From: Herminiimonas contaminans
GTDB taxonomy: Bacteria > Pseudomonadota > Gammaproteobacteria > Burkholderiales > Burkholderiaceae_D
Direction of reading: 5' to 3'
Length of the DNA: 64,000 nucleotides
NCBI RefSeq assembly: GCF_015645465.1
Contig: NZ_JADOEL010000001.1
Coordinates: 1-64,000 of the forward strand
Shown: positions 26,880 through 38,249 of the stretch, in pieces
How the letters are laid out: each line of letters opens with the position of its first letter
Position numbering within the stretch: position 1 is the first letter of the stretch
The notes under the pieces: generated by a model
The model's database searches: none
What the model was told of the DNA's origin: nothing
Seen by the model: only the letters and a program-made list of their open reading frames with translations
Position numbers and translations under genes: made by a program

Positions 26880-29800
26880 CTAGCCCGGCGTCGCCGCTGG
26901 TGCAGGCGTTGAAGATTGTTCATTCTTGCGGTCCACCTTGGTCACCGTAGGATCTTTCCATGGCCCGGTAATCTTGTATTCAAATGTGAACGCGCGCGCC
27001 AATGGTTCACGCAGGAACAATTGTGCCAGGAAGGTCCCTGCACCGATGACCGGGTTCACTGCCAGCGCATAAGCAACCGAGGCCGCACCGGCATTGATTT
27101 CCGGGATCACCACAGCGCGCAGGTTTTGCGATTCCTTGTCAATATCGGCCGAGCCTTCTATCAATACGGTCGCGCTGACGCCGCGCATTTTCAGGTTGGT
27201 AGTAGATGCTACCCCGTTATTGATATTCGCACTGCCGGTGATGCCGTCGAAAGCAAAGCCGTCAGAGAAGATATCGCGGAAATCCAGCGTCAGGCGACGT
27301 GGAATCGATTGCAGGCTCAGCACGCCGAGTAGCTTGGCAGCACCCGGTTCTACCTTGAGGAACTGGCCAGACGCTATGTCCATGTTGATGTTGCCGGACA
27401 AGCTCGGATAATCGATGGAGAATGGCAAACCCTTCCAGCTGATAGTGCCTTCCATTTTTCCTTTACCGTTACGCACCACATCTGCAAAGTCGAAACGACC
27501 CAGCAGGTTACCGGCATTATTGATGTTCATGCTGTAGTCTAGGCTGGAGCTATTTCCGCTCTTCTTGGCCAGCCAGCTACCGCTCGCCTTCAGGCTCGCA
27601 TCCGGATTGCTCAGCGACAGATTGCGGATACGCCATTCGCGACCTTCGGTGGCACGCACATAGTGTGCGAGCAATTCGAGATGGCCCAGCTTCTTACCCA
27701 TCAATTCAAAATTATCCGCGATGATGTCCAGCGCAGGCATCTCAGTTGCAGTATCTACACCATCGAGCAGGTTCTTGACTTCGGTATTCGCTGTTTTCGG
27801 CACCGTCAGTGACGACAATCTGGCCGTCACTTTACCCAGTCCACGTCCGGATGACGATTCTATCCAGGTGATATAGCCGGACATTTGCGCCGCATCGACG
27901 TTGGCTTGCCACGCGCCTTTATCATGCGTTGCCCCCAGCACCACGTTATCGAATTTCTTGTCGAGCAAATTCAATTCCGTCGCACGCACTGCAATGCTGG
28001 TCGGATCAACATACTGCGACAGATTAACGACGCTCAACGGATCTGCTGCCACTTTCTTCTTCGGATCAGGCACATCCTTGGACATCACTTTGAGCCAGTC
28101 ATCGACATTCAGGCTACGCATGCTGAGATTAAGCGCGAGGCCGCTGTTGGGTACCGGTGCAGGTGTGTTCACACCGATACCGCCATAGACGACACGCCAT
28201 TCGGGATTGGCGGCCGAGGTATTTTTCTCGCGTGCGTAATTCGCTGTAATCGAAGACCCCAGTGCCACCTTGATGGTGTCGCGCATCATGGTCGCGCTAT
28301 CGGACTGCAAGCCTAACTGTTCAAACTTCAGTGGCAACGCATCTTTGGCCGCCTTGTTCAGCGGTGCCGGGAAGTCCAGCCCCAGGCCGCGCAGATTGGA
28401 ATCGACCACGATGTCTACGCGCTTGCTGCGCACACCGATGCTGACGCCAAAGCGCGTACTGCCGTTGATCTTGTCGGTCAGTTTTTGCATCGCAGGCGAC
28501 GGATAGTTTTTACGCAAACCCAATGCAGTGAGCGTGCCATCCGCCTTGATCAGGATGTTGCCGTCCTTTTGCGTGCCACCACTAACTGTCAGCGGGCCGC
28601 CAAGGAAAGTCGACTTGACGCCATTCAGCGTCAACCCTTTTTCATCAAACTCCAGTTGCCCCGTAGTACCTGACATCATCGGGATCACGTTCTGCAAGGT
28701 CACATTATTGTTATTGAATTTCAGTATGCCCTTGACCTTGGCATCTATCATCTTGTGCAGCGGCAGATGCAGTTTCAGCCCCAGCGTTGCATTGCCGCTC
28801 GCTTTGGTTTCATCTGTAAAGTGATCGATCCAGGTAGCAACCGGGCTGTCCAGCGTGTACTGCACCAGGTTTTGCAGGGTACCGGCCGCACTGCCATCGA
28901 TGTCCAGTACCGGCGCATCTGCCAACAGATCAGGAATCACGGCTTTCACGTTCGATACATCGACACCGTTGGTCTTGCCGGTCTCACCCTTGATTTCCAT
29001 GCGGGTGCGGTCGAACAGGATGGTGCCCTGCACTTTTTCCAGCAGCGGCCACATCGGTGCCTTGCCATCTTTCGCGAATAAATCCGGTGCATAGTTCAGG
29101 CCACCGTCTTCTATCCTGCCGCCAAAAGTGAACTCGCCTTTTGGTTTTTCGTTCGGCTTGCTGGTATGAAATGGGAAATGCGCCAGATCGCCTTTCAGCT
29201 TGATACGCGCATCGCGCAAGGTACCGGCAATCAGCGCATGCGATAGCCAGGTACGGAAGTCCTGGTTCATCGCGGTCGGCAGATAATTTCCTATCTTGTT
29301 CAATTCCAGTCCGGAGATAGTGCCGGTCACATCGATCGTGCCGAGGTCATGTCCGGCCCGCTTATGCAAAGGCATCAAATGACTGCCGGACAAACCTACC
29401 GTCAAACCCTGCTGCACGAAGTTCAAACCCTTCACGGTCAGCAGGAATTGATCGTTCTTCTGGAACGCCCACTGCGCATCCATATTGAAGGTATCAAATG
29501 CCACTTCCGGTTCGGAGAAATAAGTCGGCAAAGCCAGCTTGAGCTGATCCGAAGCCAGCACGATATTGCCGCCCTGGCTGTTGGCATCTATGCGTCCGGA
29601 CAGGTTCTCAAAACCCGGAATCGCCGGTACTGCCGCTTGCGCTGGCGCAGTCTTGGTCGCTGCACGAGCCGAACGTGCAGGCTGTGCATTCATGGACAGA
29701 TGCGAAAAATCACCTTTCAGCTTGTAAGAAGCAATCTCTGGATACGCACCCTGCCACTGCGCCGAAAAATCCTTCAACACACCACGCGGCGCAAAATCGC

Positions 29801-31070
29801 TGATCATCTGTAACTGTTCTTCCGGCAAAGGCAGGCGTCCGGCAAAATTAGCCCAGGCCTGCAAATCCAGTTGTTTCACCAAAATTTCGGCATGCTCGGG
29901 CGCATCTTTCTTCGCTGCCACATAGCGCTTGCTGAATGTCGTGCTGGGCAAAGTCAGGCCATCACGTGTCTGCAAGGAAAAATCCATCAGCGAAATCGTG
30001 TAACCCTGCGCGCCAAAGGTCAGTGTGCCGTCACGCGGACTTCCATCCAGCGGCTCGCTGATCGCGACCCTGCCATTTGCAGACGTCAACTCCAGCGGCA
30101 CCAGGTCCTTGCGCAATTGCGCCGATACATCGGACAAGGCCAGGTCGGCAGTCAGGTCGGCGATACGTGCATGGTCAAACGCCAGCCAGGCGCGCAGCGA
30201 ACCCTTGGCATGCTGCAAATCGAACGGGAAGTCTATATAAGGCTTCCAGCTCCCCAGCTCGGTATCACGCAGCGCCGAATAAATAGTGCCGGTCCAGCGC
30301 GAGGCGTCGGAAATTTTCTTGGAGAAATAGGGATGGTCAAAAGTCGCGCGTACATCCAGCGGCGCGGCGATCTCGGCTGGCGGCGTCGCCTTGAATGCGA
30401 ACTGATGACGGCGACCTTCATTATGCAAGACCACATCGACCTTGCTCAGTAATAGATCTGGCGCTTGTCGCGCCTTGTCCTGCCAGCGCAACTGGCCATC
30501 CTTGATCCGGATTTCGCGTTGCGACAGGATCCAGTTAGCGGCCTTGCCGTCGCCATCCTTTTGCAAATCAACCAGCATCCCGGCGACGTAGAACTTGCCA
30601 TCGGCATCGCGCTCTATGTCCATATTCGGCTGGTCTATCTCCAGGCTGTGCAGGCGCAGCTCTGCCACCATGACTGACCACCACGAAACGGTGGCTGACA
30701 CTTTAGGCAAGCGCAGGGCAACATCCCCGCCCTGATCGTAAATCGCGACATTGTCCAGCGACAGGTAAGGACGCAAGCCATGCCAGGACGCATCGATCGC
30801 GCCTATGGTGACCGGACGGCCTATGGCCTTGGTTGCGACATTTTCTACATCAACCCGGTAATTGGAAATCTGTGGCAGGACCACATAGCGCAAGCTGAGG
30901 AACAGCGCGCAAAAAACGAAGTAAGCCACCAGCAACAGCTTGCCCAGCCAGCATAAGGCATTGAAGCTGGCCTGATTGGCATAGCGCAGTGTAGCCTGCA
31001 GCGAGCGCCAGCCTGCCTGTAGCTGATTGCCTGTTGGGGACTGTTCTGGTGGACGTGGGTCTGTAGGCAT
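26880..31070 (-). CDS. yhdP: YhdP-family AsmA-like transporter of phospholipids
   Basis: This is a very large protein (1396 aa from ATG 31070; TTG 31073 is the in-frame alternative). A single N-terminal anchor (about 41-63, LLLVAYFVFCALFLSLRYVV) is followed by a long periplasmic beta-groove of repeated AsmA-type segments and a C-terminal AsmA-like region with the helical tail. In E. coli YhdP works with TamB and YdbH to move phospholipids from the inner to the outer membrane. The length fits the TIGR02099 family (about 1270-1400). First gene of yhdP-nit-tldD. The divergent glnE lies 130 bases away. Confidence 0.9.
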   Translation of the reverse strand: MPTDPRPPEQSPTGNQLQAGWRSLQATLRYANQASFNALCWLGKLLLVAYFVFCALFLSLRYVVLPQISNYRVDVENVATKAIGRPVTIGAIDASWHGLRPYLSLDNVAIYDQGGDVALRLPKVSATVSWWSVMVAELRLHSLEIDQPNMDIERDADGKFYVAGMLVDLQKDGDGKAANWILSQREIRIKDGQLRWQDKARQAPDLLLSKVDVVLHNEGRRHQFAFKATPPAEIAAPLDVRATFDHPYFSKKISDASRWTGTIYSALRDTELGSWKPYIDFPFDLQHAKGSLRAWLAFDHARIADLTADLALSDVSAQLRKDLVPLELTSANGRVAISEPLDGSPRDGTLTFGAQGYTISLMDFSLQTRDGLTLPSTTFSKRYVAAKKDAPEHAEILVKQLDLQAWANFAGRLPLPEEQLQMISDFAPRGVLKDFSAQWQGAYPEIASYKLKGDFSHLSMNAQPARSARAATKTAPAQAAVPAIPGFENLSGRIDANSQGGNIVLASDQLKLALPTYFSEPEVAFDTFNMDAQWAFQKNDQFLLTVKGLNFVQQGLTVGLSGSHLMPLHKRAGHDLGTIDVTGTISGLELNKIGNYLPTAMNQDFRTWLSHALIAGTLRDARIKLKGDLAHFPFHTSKPNEKPKGEFTFGGRIEDGGLNYAPDLFAKDGKAPMWPLLEKVQGTILFDRTRMEIKGETGKTNGVDVSNVKAVIPDLLADAPVLDIDGSAAGTLQNLVQYTLDSPVATWIDHFTDETKASGNATLGLKLHLPLHKMIDAKVKGILKFNNNNVTLQNVIPMMSGTTGQLEFDEKGLTLNGVKSTFLGGPLTVSGGTQKDGNILIKADGTLTALGLRKNYPSPAMQKLTDKINGSTRFGVSIGVRSKRVDIVVDSNLRGLGLDFPAPLNKAAKDALPLKFEQLGLQSDSATMMRDTIKVALGSSITANYAREKNTSAANPEWRVVYGGIGVNTPAPVPNSGLALNLSMRSLNVDDWLKVMSKDVPDPKKKVAADPLSVVNLSQYVDPTSIAVRATELNLLDKKFDNVVLGATHDKGAWQANVDAAQMSGYITWIESSSGRGLGKVTARLSSLTVPKTANTEVKNLLDGVDTATEMPALDIIADNFELMGKKLGHLELLAHYVRATEGREWRIRNLSLSNPDASLKASGSWLAKKSGNSSSLDYSMNINNAGNLLGRFDFADVVRNGKGKMEGTISWKGLPFSIDYPSLSGNINMDIASGQFLKVEPGAAKLLGVLSLQSIPRRLTLDFRDIFSDGFAFDGITGSANINNGVASTTNLKMRGVSATVLIEGSADIDKESQNLRAVVIPEINAGAASVAYALAVNPVIGAGTFLAQLFLREPLARAFTFEYKITGPWKDPTVTKVDRKNEQSSTPAPAATPG

Positions 31071-31202
31071 CAATCAAAAAGGTCGGTGAGTCGACTTCGC
31101 GTAGAATAAAACAGTCGGCATGCAAAAAACTGACATTAGCCGACAACAGCGCGGACTTACACCGCAATCATCAAGAACCCCTAGGATACTCTCTCCCAGC
31201 CC

Positions 31203-33920
31203 GTGACGAACATACCTTTGACCCAAGTTGCTGCATCCCGGTTTTATACCCGATGGATTAACGCGGATGAAACCCGCGCACAAAAGGTAGCCGAAGTCGG
31301 CAAATTATCCCTGAACGCCGAGGTTTTCGCTCGGATTTTACAAAACGAAACAGATGCGGGTGCTTCGCTCCCGGCCGCCATGCGCCGCTTGCGCAATCTG
31401 GTGATCGCGACCCTGATCCGGCGCGACCTCAGCGGCCAGGCCGACCTGGCGGAAGTGGTCGATACCATGACCGCTTTTGGCGACTTCGCGGTACAGCGCC
31501 ACCTGGCCGCCGTCATGGCGGACATGGTCGCCATCCACGGCACGCCGGTAGGCGCGGAATCGGGCGAAACCCAGGAAATGATCGTGCTCGGCATGGGCAA
31601 GCTGGGCGGCGGAGAATTGAACGTTTCTTCAGATATCGACCTGATCTTCGTCTATCCGGAGGATGGCGAGACCGTCACCACCACGCCGGAACAGCGTCAG
31701 CTGTCCAACCATGAATTCTTTACCCGGCTGGGCAAGAAGCTGATCGCAGCACTATCCGAGATCACCGAAGACGGCTTTACCTTCCGCGTCGACATGGCTT
31801 TGCGCCCGAACGGCGTATCCGGCCCGCTGGCCGCCAGCTTCGGCATGGTGGAGGAATACCTGATCGTGCAAGGCCGCGAATGGGAGCGCTATGCCTGGGT
31901 CAAGGCACGTGCGCTGACCGGTAAACCGGCCGATATCGAAGCGCTGGAACAAATCATCCGCCCCTTCGTCTATCGCCGCTACCTGGACTACGGCTCCATC
32001 GATGCCATCCGCAACATGCATGCGCAAATCCGCGCCGAGGTTACACGGCAGGAAGCACGCCACCCGGATCGCAGCAACAACGTCAAACTGGGCCGTGGCG
32101 GCATCCGCGAAATCGAATTCCTGGCGCAAGTATTCCAGCTCATACGCGGCGGCCGCGACGCCGCACTGCGCGACCGCTCAACCCGCCGCACGTTGCGCAT
32201 CCTGGCCGAAAAACAATTATTCAAGCCCGAAGTAGTCGACCAATTGCTGCATGCCTACACCTTCCTGCGTAATCTGGAACATCGGCTGCAATACCTGGAT
32301 GACGCGCAAACCCACACCCTGCCTGCAAATGAAGCCGATCGCCTGATCGTCGCGCACATGATGGGTTACCAGGATGTGCCGTCCCTGCTGGCTGCACTGG
32401 AAGAACAGCGCAAACTGGTCGCCACCCAATTCGATGAAATCTTCAGCGACAAAGCCAATGACAACAACGAAGAAAATGTTGATGCAGAACTGAGTGCCGT
32501 CCTGAGCGACACCGACAATGCAGGTGCGATAGAAGCCTATCTCAACACCCTCTCCTTCGACCATGCCGCCGATGCCGCGCAGCGCCTGCTCGCAACCTGG
32601 CACTCACCACGCCTGCAATCGCTGCCGGAAGCCAGTCGCAACAAGCTGGTCGCACTGGTCAATGCATCATTGCCCATCGTCGCCAAAGTCACGGAAACAC
32701 GCTCGCTGGCACTCAATCGCCTGCTGAATTTCTTTGAAGCAATTGCACGCCGCGCGGCTTACCTGGCGCTGCTGACCGAATACCCGCATGCGCTGGAACG
32801 CGTGATCCGCATGATTGCCGCCAGCGAATGGGCCGCGCAATACCTGACGCGCCACCCTATCCTGCTGGACGAACTGCTGGACGACCGCACGTTGAAGGCC
32901 GCTCCAGACTGGAACGCCTTCGCCCGTGACTGCCGTCGCCGCCTGGACGAAACGCCGGGCGATACCGAACGGCAAATGGACGCGCTGCGCGAAATGCATC
33001 ATGCGCAACTGATCCGCCTGCTGGCACAGGATCTGGTTGGCGACCTCAGCGTCGAGCGCCTGGCTGACCACCTGTCCGAACTGGCCGACAAACTGGTCGC
33101 GGAAACCATACACGCGATCTGGAAAACCCTGCCGACACGCCATCGCGAAGAACCCAAATTCTCCGTCATCGCCTACGGCAAGCTGGGCGGCAAGGAACTA
33201 GGCTACGCGTCCGACCTCGACGTCATCTTCCTCTACGATGACGATGACCAGGAAGCACCGGGCCTGTACGCCAAACTGGCGCAACGCTTCATCACCTGGA
33301 TGACGGCACACACACCAGCCGGTATCCTGTTCGACGTCGACATCGCGCTACGTCCTGACGGTGCCAGTGGTTTGCTGGTCTCCACGGTGTCGTCGTTCGA
33401 GAAATACCAGACCACCTCCGCCTGGCCCTGGGAACACCAGGCCCTCACCCGCGCCCGCTACTGCGCCGGTGATGCCGACATAGGCGCACGCTTTGAAGCG
33501 ATACGCGTCGAAGTCCTGCGCCAGCAACGTGATCCGGTGAAACTGAAAACTGACGTGCTGGACATGCGCAAGAAACTGCACGACGCCCATCCGAACCGCA
33601 GCGACCTGTTTGATCTCAAACACGATAACGGCGGCATGATAGACATCGAATTCATCGTGCAATTCCTGGTCCTGCGCGACTCGGCACAGCATGCACGACT
33701 GACCGGTGACATCGGAAACATCGCCCTGCTCAAGCTCTGCGGTGAACTGGGACTGATAGATCAGACGCTGTCAGGCAAAGTGGCCGATGCTTATCGTACC
33801 TTCCGCAAAATGCAGCATCAGATACGGTTGCAAGGAGCGGAACGGGCTCGGGTAGAGACTGAGCGGGTTGCTGTTGAGATTGCTGATGTTGAGGCTTTGT
33901 GGAGCGCAGTATTTAGTTAA
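31203..33920 (+). CDS. glnE: Bifunctional glutamine synthetase adenylyltransferase/deadenylase
   Basis: This is a 905-residue enzyme from GTG 31203 that adenylylates glutamine synthetase when nitrogen is plentiful and removes AMP when it is scarce, under PII control. Two nucleotidyltransferase domains are seen: GMGKLGGGELNVSSDIDL at about 130-147 (deadenylylation half) and AYGKLGGKELGYASDLDVIF near 656-675 (adenylylation half). Both SDxD metal sites are intact. Slightly shorter than the 946-residue E. coli form. Divergent from yhdP; no glnA or glnB in the window. Confidence 0.95.
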   Translation: MTNIPLTQVAASRFYTRWINADETRAQKVAEVGKLSLNAEVFARILQNETDAGASLPAAMRRLRNLVIATLIRRDLSGQADLAEVVDTMTAFGDFAVQRHLAAVMADMVAIHGTPVGAESGETQEMIVLGMGKLGGGELNVSSDIDLIFVYPEDGETVTTTPEQRQLSNHEFFTRLGKKLIAALSEITEDGFTFRVDMALRPNGVSGPLAASFGMVEEYLIVQGREWERYAWVKARALTGKPADIEALEQIIRPFVYRRYLDYGSIDAIRNMHAQIRAEVTRQEARHPDRSNNVKLGRGGIREIEFLAQVFQLIRGGRDAALRDRSTRRTLRILAEKQLFKPEVVDQLLHAYTFLRNLEHRLQYLDDAQTHTLPANEADRLIVAHMMGYQDVPSLLAALEEQRKLVATQFDEIFSDKANDNNEENVDAELSAVLSDTDNAGAIEAYLNTLSFDHAADAAQRLLATWHSPRLQSLPEASRNKLVALVNASLPIVAKVTETRSLALNRLLNFFEAIARRAAYLALLTEYPHALERVIRMIAASEWAAQYLTRHPILLDELLDDRTLKAAPDWNAFARDCRRRLDETPGDTERQMDALREMHHAQLIRLLAQDLVGDLSVERLADHLSELADKLVAETIHAIWKTLPTRHREEPKFSVIAYGKLGGKELGYASDLDVIFLYDDDDQEAPGLYAKLAQRFITWMTAHTPAGILFDVDIALRPDGASGLLVSTVSSFEKYQTTSAWPWEHQALTRARYCAGDADIGARFEAIRVEVLRQQRDPVKLKTDVLDMRKKLHDAHPNRSDLFDLKHDNGGMIDIEFIVQFLVLRDSAQHARLTGDIGNIALLKLCGELGLIDQTLSGKVADAYRTFRKMQHQIRLQGAERARVETERVAVEIADVEALWSAVFS

Positions 33921-34007
33921 TAAGCTCACTCATGTCAGCGCATGCCCACATTTGAGCATGAAATGAAATCGCTTATCTATCAATGACATAAGTGACTTGC
34001 CCTGAGC

Positions 34008-34345
34008 TTATCCACAAGGCTGTGCACAAAAAACGGGGATAACTTTAGGACTTATACACATCACGTTGCATGAACTGCGCACCAACGTGAAGCCAAGAGG
34101 CTGTGGTCGTTCATCCACTGTGACGATGCCGTTTGTGCGGGACAAAAAATGGAAAAAGAAGTGGGTGTGTTTGAGCGTAGCGAGTTTCGCCCACTTCCCA
34201 TTTTTTGTCCCGCACAAACGGGGACCCCGCAGGGGCAGCGGCGCCGTGGTCGCCTTTCTTTGCTTACTTTCTTTGGCGAAGCAAAGAAAGTGAGTGGCTG
34301 CCGGGCCACACCCGGCAACCCAACTCTCCACGAAGAGAGAACATC
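34008..34345. repeat. Highly structured intergenic repeat element with stacked hairpins
   Basis: The glnE-gap interval (33921-34430) has no real gene but a chain of hairpins. A perfect 24-bp inverted repeat has arms at 34129-34152 and 34198-34221. Nested in its loop is AAGTGGG/CCCACTT (34159-34165, 34190-34196). A 12-bp perfect stem CTTTCTTTGCTT / AAGCAAAGAAAG lies at 34254-34265 and 34279-34290. GCCGGG-CCACA-CCCGGC is at about 34300-34316 and CTCTC-CACGAA-GAGAG at about 34324-34339. The CTTTCTTTGCTTCGCCAAAG-type block resembles an interspersed repeat that I have seen in many beta- and gammaproteobacterial genomes and that is often mis-annotated as protein. Function unknown. Confidence 0.7.
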
Positions 34346-34381
34346 ATCACCAACAAAAATACGAAACCAGACACACAATAA

Positions 34382-34411
34382 AAAAACGCCCCAATCTCTC
34401 GGGGCGTTTTT
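34382..34411 (-). terminator. Intrinsic terminator after gap
   Basis: AAAAACGCCCC-AATCTCTC-GGGGCGTTTTT, an 11-bp perfect stem with A- and T-runs, 20 bases beyond the gap stop codon on the minus strand. It can also stop plus-strand transcription from the glnE side. Confidence 0.85.
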
Positions 34412-34430
34412 ATAAGGCTAAAACCTTAAA

Positions 34431-35441
34431 TTACTTGGCAGTCATCAATGCAACCGTAGTATCCAACATACGGTTAGAGAATCCCCACTCATTGTCATAC
34501 CACGACGATACCTTCACCAAACGACCCGACACTTTAGTCAAAGTCGAATCAAAGTTGCTCGACGCAGGGTTGTGGTTGAAGTCGACTGAAACCAGCGGCT
34601 CGGTTTGGTAAGTCAGGATGCCTTTCAAAGCACCTTCCGACGCTTCCTTCATGATCGCGTTGATTTCTTCAACGGTCGTGTCGCGTGCAGCGATGAAGGA
34701 CAAGTCCACGATGGAGACGTTGATGGTCGGAACGCGGATCGCGTAGCCGTCCAGTTTGCCGTTCAGTTCAGGCAAGACTAGGCCTACCGCTGCAGCTGCA
34801 CCGGTTTTGGTCGGGATCATCGACTGGGTAGCCGAACGTGCGCGACGCAGGTCTTCGTGCATCACGTCGGTCAGGACCTGATCGTTGGTGTAAGCGTGTA
34901 CGGTAGTCATCAAGCCATTAACCAGGCCGATTTTGTCGTTCAAGGGCTTGACCAGCGGTGCCAGGCAGTTGGTGGTGCACGATGCGTTCGAGATTACAGT
35001 GTCCGTCGCTTTCAACACATTGTTGTTGACGCCGAAGACCACGGTTGCGTCCACGTCCTTGCCGCCTGGAGCAGAGATGATGACTTTCTTGGCGCCGCCT
35101 TTCAGGTGGGCCGATGCTTTTTCCTTGGTGGTGAAGAAGCCGGTGCATTCCAGCACGACATCGACGTTCAGTTCACCCCAGCCGATTTCAGCAGGATTGC
35201 GTTGTGCGAAGACGCGGATTTTGTCGCCATTGACGACCATGTAATCGCCGTCTACTTCAACGGTGCCTGGGAATTTGCCATGCGCGGTGTCGTAACGGGT
35301 CAGATGTGCATTCGATTTTGCATCGCCAAGATCATTGATCGCAACGATTTGAATGTCATTCTTTTTGCCGCCTTCGTAGTGTGCGCGAAGGATGTTGCGG
35401 CCGATACGGCCGTAGCCATTAATTGCAACGCGGATGGTCAT
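34431..35441 (-). CDS. gap: Glyceraldehyde-3-phosphate dehydrogenase
   Basis: This is a 336-residue NAD-dependent glycolytic/gluconeogenic enzyme. The N-terminal Rossmann start is [10 protein letters not shown], the catalytic cysteine lies in [13 protein letters not shown] (about C156) and the conserved [13 protein letters not shown] is near the C-terminus. It is third in the tkt-GNAT-gap series on the minus strand, with 45 bases between the GNAT gene and gap. The tkt-gap neighbourhood is common in betaproteobacteria. Normal length and motifs. Confidence 0.95.
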   Translation of the reverse strand: MTIRVAINGYGRIGRNILRAHYEGGKKNDIQIVAINDLGDAKSNAHLTRYDTAHGKFPGTVEVDGDYMVVNGDKIRVFAQRNPAEIGWGELNVDVVLECTGFFTTKEKASAHLKGGAKKVIISAPGGKDVDATVVFGVNNNVLKATDTVISNASCTTNCLAPLVKPLNDKIGLVNGLMTTVHAYTNDQVLTDVMHEDLRRARSATQSMIPTKTGAAAAVGLVLPELNGKLDGYAIRVPTINVSIVDLSFIAARDTTVEEINAIMKEASEGALKGILTYQTEPLVSVDFNHNPASSNFDSTLTKVSGRLVKVSSWYDNEWGFSNRMLDTTVALMTAK

Positions 35442-35486
35442 CTTTTTCTCCAGAAAAATTCAACAGCAAACAAAAATATTCAGTAC

Positions 35487-36029
35487 TTATACAGCGCACG
35501 CTTGCTGCAATGCAGGCAAGTCACGCCAGCCGTAACCGGCTTCCATCAAATCCAGCCCGTCCCATGTGAACGGTTGTTCGACCAATAGTTCAGCGCCCAG
35601 TTGCTGGTAGAACTGACGCGCGCCCTGATTACCGGCGATTACCCATACCAGCAGGCTATGCGCGCCCTGCTTTTGCAAGGCTTCAGCAATCAGAGACAGC
35701 AAACGACGGCCGACGCCACCACGCTGCGCGATAGGTTTGAGATAAATGGCCGTCAGTTCGGCATTCATATCAAACTTCTCCGGCATCAGGAACATACCGG
35801 CGGCAAAACCAACCAGCTCGGTTCCTGCTTCCGCCACGAAGATCGAAATCGTCGGCAAATCGGCCTGTAATACCTGCGACCACATGGCCGTACTTTCTTC
35901 CGCGCGCATGCTGTCCAGATAAGCATCCGGCATCACGCCACGATAAGTCGTGCGCCAGCTTTCTACACGCAAGGCCGCTATGGCCTCGGCATCGCTAGCC
36001 GTCGCGCGGCGGAAAGTGATCTCGGTCAC
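35487..36029 (-). CDS. GNAT-family N-acetyltransferase
   Basis: This is a 180-residue acetyl-CoA-dependent transferase. The acetyl-CoA loop reads [17 protein letters not shown] (about 105-120), with the family's N-terminal [16 protein letters not shown] and [16 protein letters not shown]. The substrate is unknown. It starts at GTG 36029, overlapping the tkt stop by four bases (GTGA), so it is translationally coupled to transketolase and followed by gap. The C-terminal 30 residues show no distinct motif. Coupling inside a carbon-metabolism operon is notable, but no functional link is known to me. Confidence 0.85.
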   Translation of the reverse strand: MTEITFRRATASDAEAIAALRVESWRTTYRGVMPDAYLDSMRAEESTAMWSQVLQADLPTISIFVAEAGTELVGFAAGMFLMPEKFDMNAELTAIYLKPIAQRGGVGRRLLSLIAEALQKQGAHSLLVWVIAGNQGARQFYQQLGAELLVEQPFTWDGLDLMEAGYGWRDLPALQQACAV

Positions 36030-38020
36030 GCCAGTGTCTTTTTGACTGCAGCGATGACGTTCTCGACGGTGAAGCCGAAGTGCTTGAACAGCACGCCAGC
36101 CGGAGCCGATTCGCCAAAGGTATCGATACCAATGACGCCACCTTCGAGGCCTACATATTTGTACCAGAAGCTGGTGACGCCAGCTTCGATCGCGACACGT
36201 GGCACGCCTTTGGTCAAGACGCTGGCTTTGTATGCTGCATCCTGGCGATCAAAGACGTCGGTCGATGGCATCGAAACGATGCGTACTGCCACGCCGTGCT
36301 TGGCCAACTCGTCTGCCGACTTGACCGCCAGTTCGATTTCGGAACCGGTTGCGATCAGGATGGCTTTGGCGTTCGGTGCATCACGCAAGACGTAAGCACC
36401 GCGCTTGATGTCGGCGATTTGTTCTGCTGTGCGTTCCTGGAACGGCAAGTTCTGGCGCGAGAAGATCAGTGTGCTTGGACCGTCTTTGCGTTTAACCGCT
36501 TGCTCCCATGCCACCGCGGATTCAACGGTGTCGCATGGACGCCAGTTGTCCAGGTTAGGAATCAGGCGCAGGCTGGATACGTGTTCTATCGATTGATGGG
36601 TAGGACCGTCTTCGCCCAGGCCGATCGAATCGTGCGTGAATACGAAGATGGAGCGCAGCTTCATCAATGCCGCCATGCGCAATGCGTTACGGCTGTAATC
36701 AGAGAAGGTCAGGAAGGTTGCGCCGAACGGGATGTAGCCGCCGTGCAGGGCAATACCGTTCATGATCGCGCTCATGCCGAATTCGCGCACACCGTAGTTG
36801 ATGTGGTTACCGGCCTGGTCAGCGCGGACTGCCACGCATTCTTTCCAGTTGGTCAGGTTGGAACCGGTCAGGTCAGCCGAACCGCCGAGGAATTCCGGCA
36901 ATACCGGTGCCAGTGCCTGGATCGCGTTTTGGCTCGCTTTACGAGTCGCGATGGTTTCTTTTTTCTCTACGCATGCAGCGATGTAAGCATCAACCGCCTT
37001 GTTCAGGTCGCCCGGCAATTCGCCAGCCATGCGGCGTGCCAGCTCGCCTGCTTCTTGCGGGAATTTTTCGCTATACGATTTCAGCAAGGTATCCCAGTTG
37101 GATTCCAGCGCCTGGCCTTTTTCTTTCGCGTCCCATGCTGCGTAGACATCAGCAGGCACGTCGAACGGCGCATAGGTCCAGCCCATTGCTTCGCGGGTTG
37201 CTGCGATTTCCTTGTCGCCCAGCGCTGCGCCGTGCACATTGTGTGTGCCTTCCATGTTCGGCGAACCTTTACCGATCACGGTACGGCAGCAGATCAGGGT
37301 TGGCTTGTCGGATGCTTTGGCTTGCTTGATCGCTGCATCGACTGCATTAACGTCGTGACCGTCCACTGCGCGGATCACGTTCCAGCCATAGGACTCAAAA
37401 CGTTTAGGGGTGTCGTCGGTGAACCAGCCTTCTACGTGGCCGTCGATCGAGATGCCGTTGTCGTCATACAAAGCGATCAGCTTGGACAGGCGCAAGGTGC
37501 CAGCCAGCGAGCATGCTTCGTGCGAAATGCCTTCCATCAGGCAGCCGTCGCCGAGGAAAACATAGGTGTGGTGGTTAACGACATCAAAACCCGGGCGATT
37601 GAATTCAGCCGCGAGCAGTTTTTCTGCCAATGCCATACCGACGGCGTTGGTGATGCCCTGGCCCAATGGACCAGTGGTGGTTTCGATACCTGGGGTGATG
37701 TCAACTTCAGGGTGGCCCGGAGTTTTCGAGTGCAATTGACGGAAGTTGCGGATTTCATCCATAGACAGGTCGTAACCGGTCAGGTGCAACAAAGCGTAGT
37801 GCAACATCGAGCCATGACCGTTCGACAACACAAAGCGATCGCGGTTGACCCATTTAGGGTTGGCCGGATTGTGCGAATAATGATTCGCCCACAAAGCGAC
37901 GGCAATATCTGCCATCCCCATAGGCATACCGGGATGACCGGAATTGGCCTTTTGTACTGCATCCATTGCCAGCGCACGGATTGCGTTGGCCATTTTGGTA
38001 GTCGGGAGCGTGGAAGTCAT
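36026..38020 (-). CDS. tkt: Transketolase
   Basis: This is a 664-residue thiamine-diphosphate enzyme of the pentose phosphate and Calvin pathways. The N-terminal region has [17 protein letters not shown], the ThDP motif is [13 protein letters not shown], and the C-terminal half has the catalytic pyrimidine-domain pattern [17 protein letters not shown]. Normal bacterial length (about 660). First gene of the tkt-GNAT-gap unit, divergent from rsmE across 230 bases. A 755-codon antisense frame covers it but is a composition artefact. Confidence 0.95.
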   Translation of the reverse strand: MTSTLPTTKMANAIRALAMDAVQKANSGHPGMPMGMADIAVALWANHYSHNPANPKWVNRDRFVLSNGHGSMLHYALLHLTGYDLSMDEIRNFRQLHSKTPGHPEVDITPGIETTTGPLGQGITNAVGMALAEKLLAAEFNRPGFDVVNHHTYVFLGDGCLMEGISHEACSLAGTLRLSKLIALYDDNGISIDGHVEGWFTDDTPKRFESYGWNVIRAVDGHDVNAVDAAIKQAKASDKPTLICCRTVIGKGSPNMEGTHNVHGAALGDKEIAATREAMGWTYAPFDVPADVYAAWDAKEKGQALESNWDTLLKSYSEKFPQEAGELARRMAGELPGDLNKAVDAYIAACVEKKETIATRKASQNAIQALAPVLPEFLGGSADLTGSNLTNWKECVAVRADQAGNHINYGVREFGMSAIMNGIALHGGYIPFGATFLTFSDYSRNALRMAALMKLRSIFVFTHDSIGLGEDGPTHQSIEHVSSLRLIPNLDNWRPCDTVESAVAWEQAVKRKDGPSTLIFSRQNLPFQERTAEQIADIKRGAYVLRDAPNAKAILIATGSEIELAVKSADELAKHGVAVRIVSMPSTDVFDRQDAAYKASVLTKGVPRVAIEAGVTSFWYKYVGLEGGVIGIDTFGESAPAGVLFKHFGFTVENVIAAVKKTLA

Positions 38021-38249
38021 GTGATTTGTGTAGATGGCGAGTCGAATGGAATAGAATCAAACCCAGAACAAAATACTGGTGCACCAGCAAATAAAAAACC
38101 TATTGCTGCGAAGCCGCATATTTTACCAGAGTGGCGCGCTCAGACTAAAATCGAATTCCGGCCTTTGGTCGAAGTTTCACCTAAATTAAACATTGCGATG
38201 CCCAATTGTGTCGCAAAACCATGTCGAAAAGACAAGCAACGGATCACAG

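Noticed and set aside
34008..34415. Overlapping short ORFs in the glnE-gap interval
   Set aside because: They follow the hairpin repeat in several frames at once, and the same repeat yields false proteins in many genomes.
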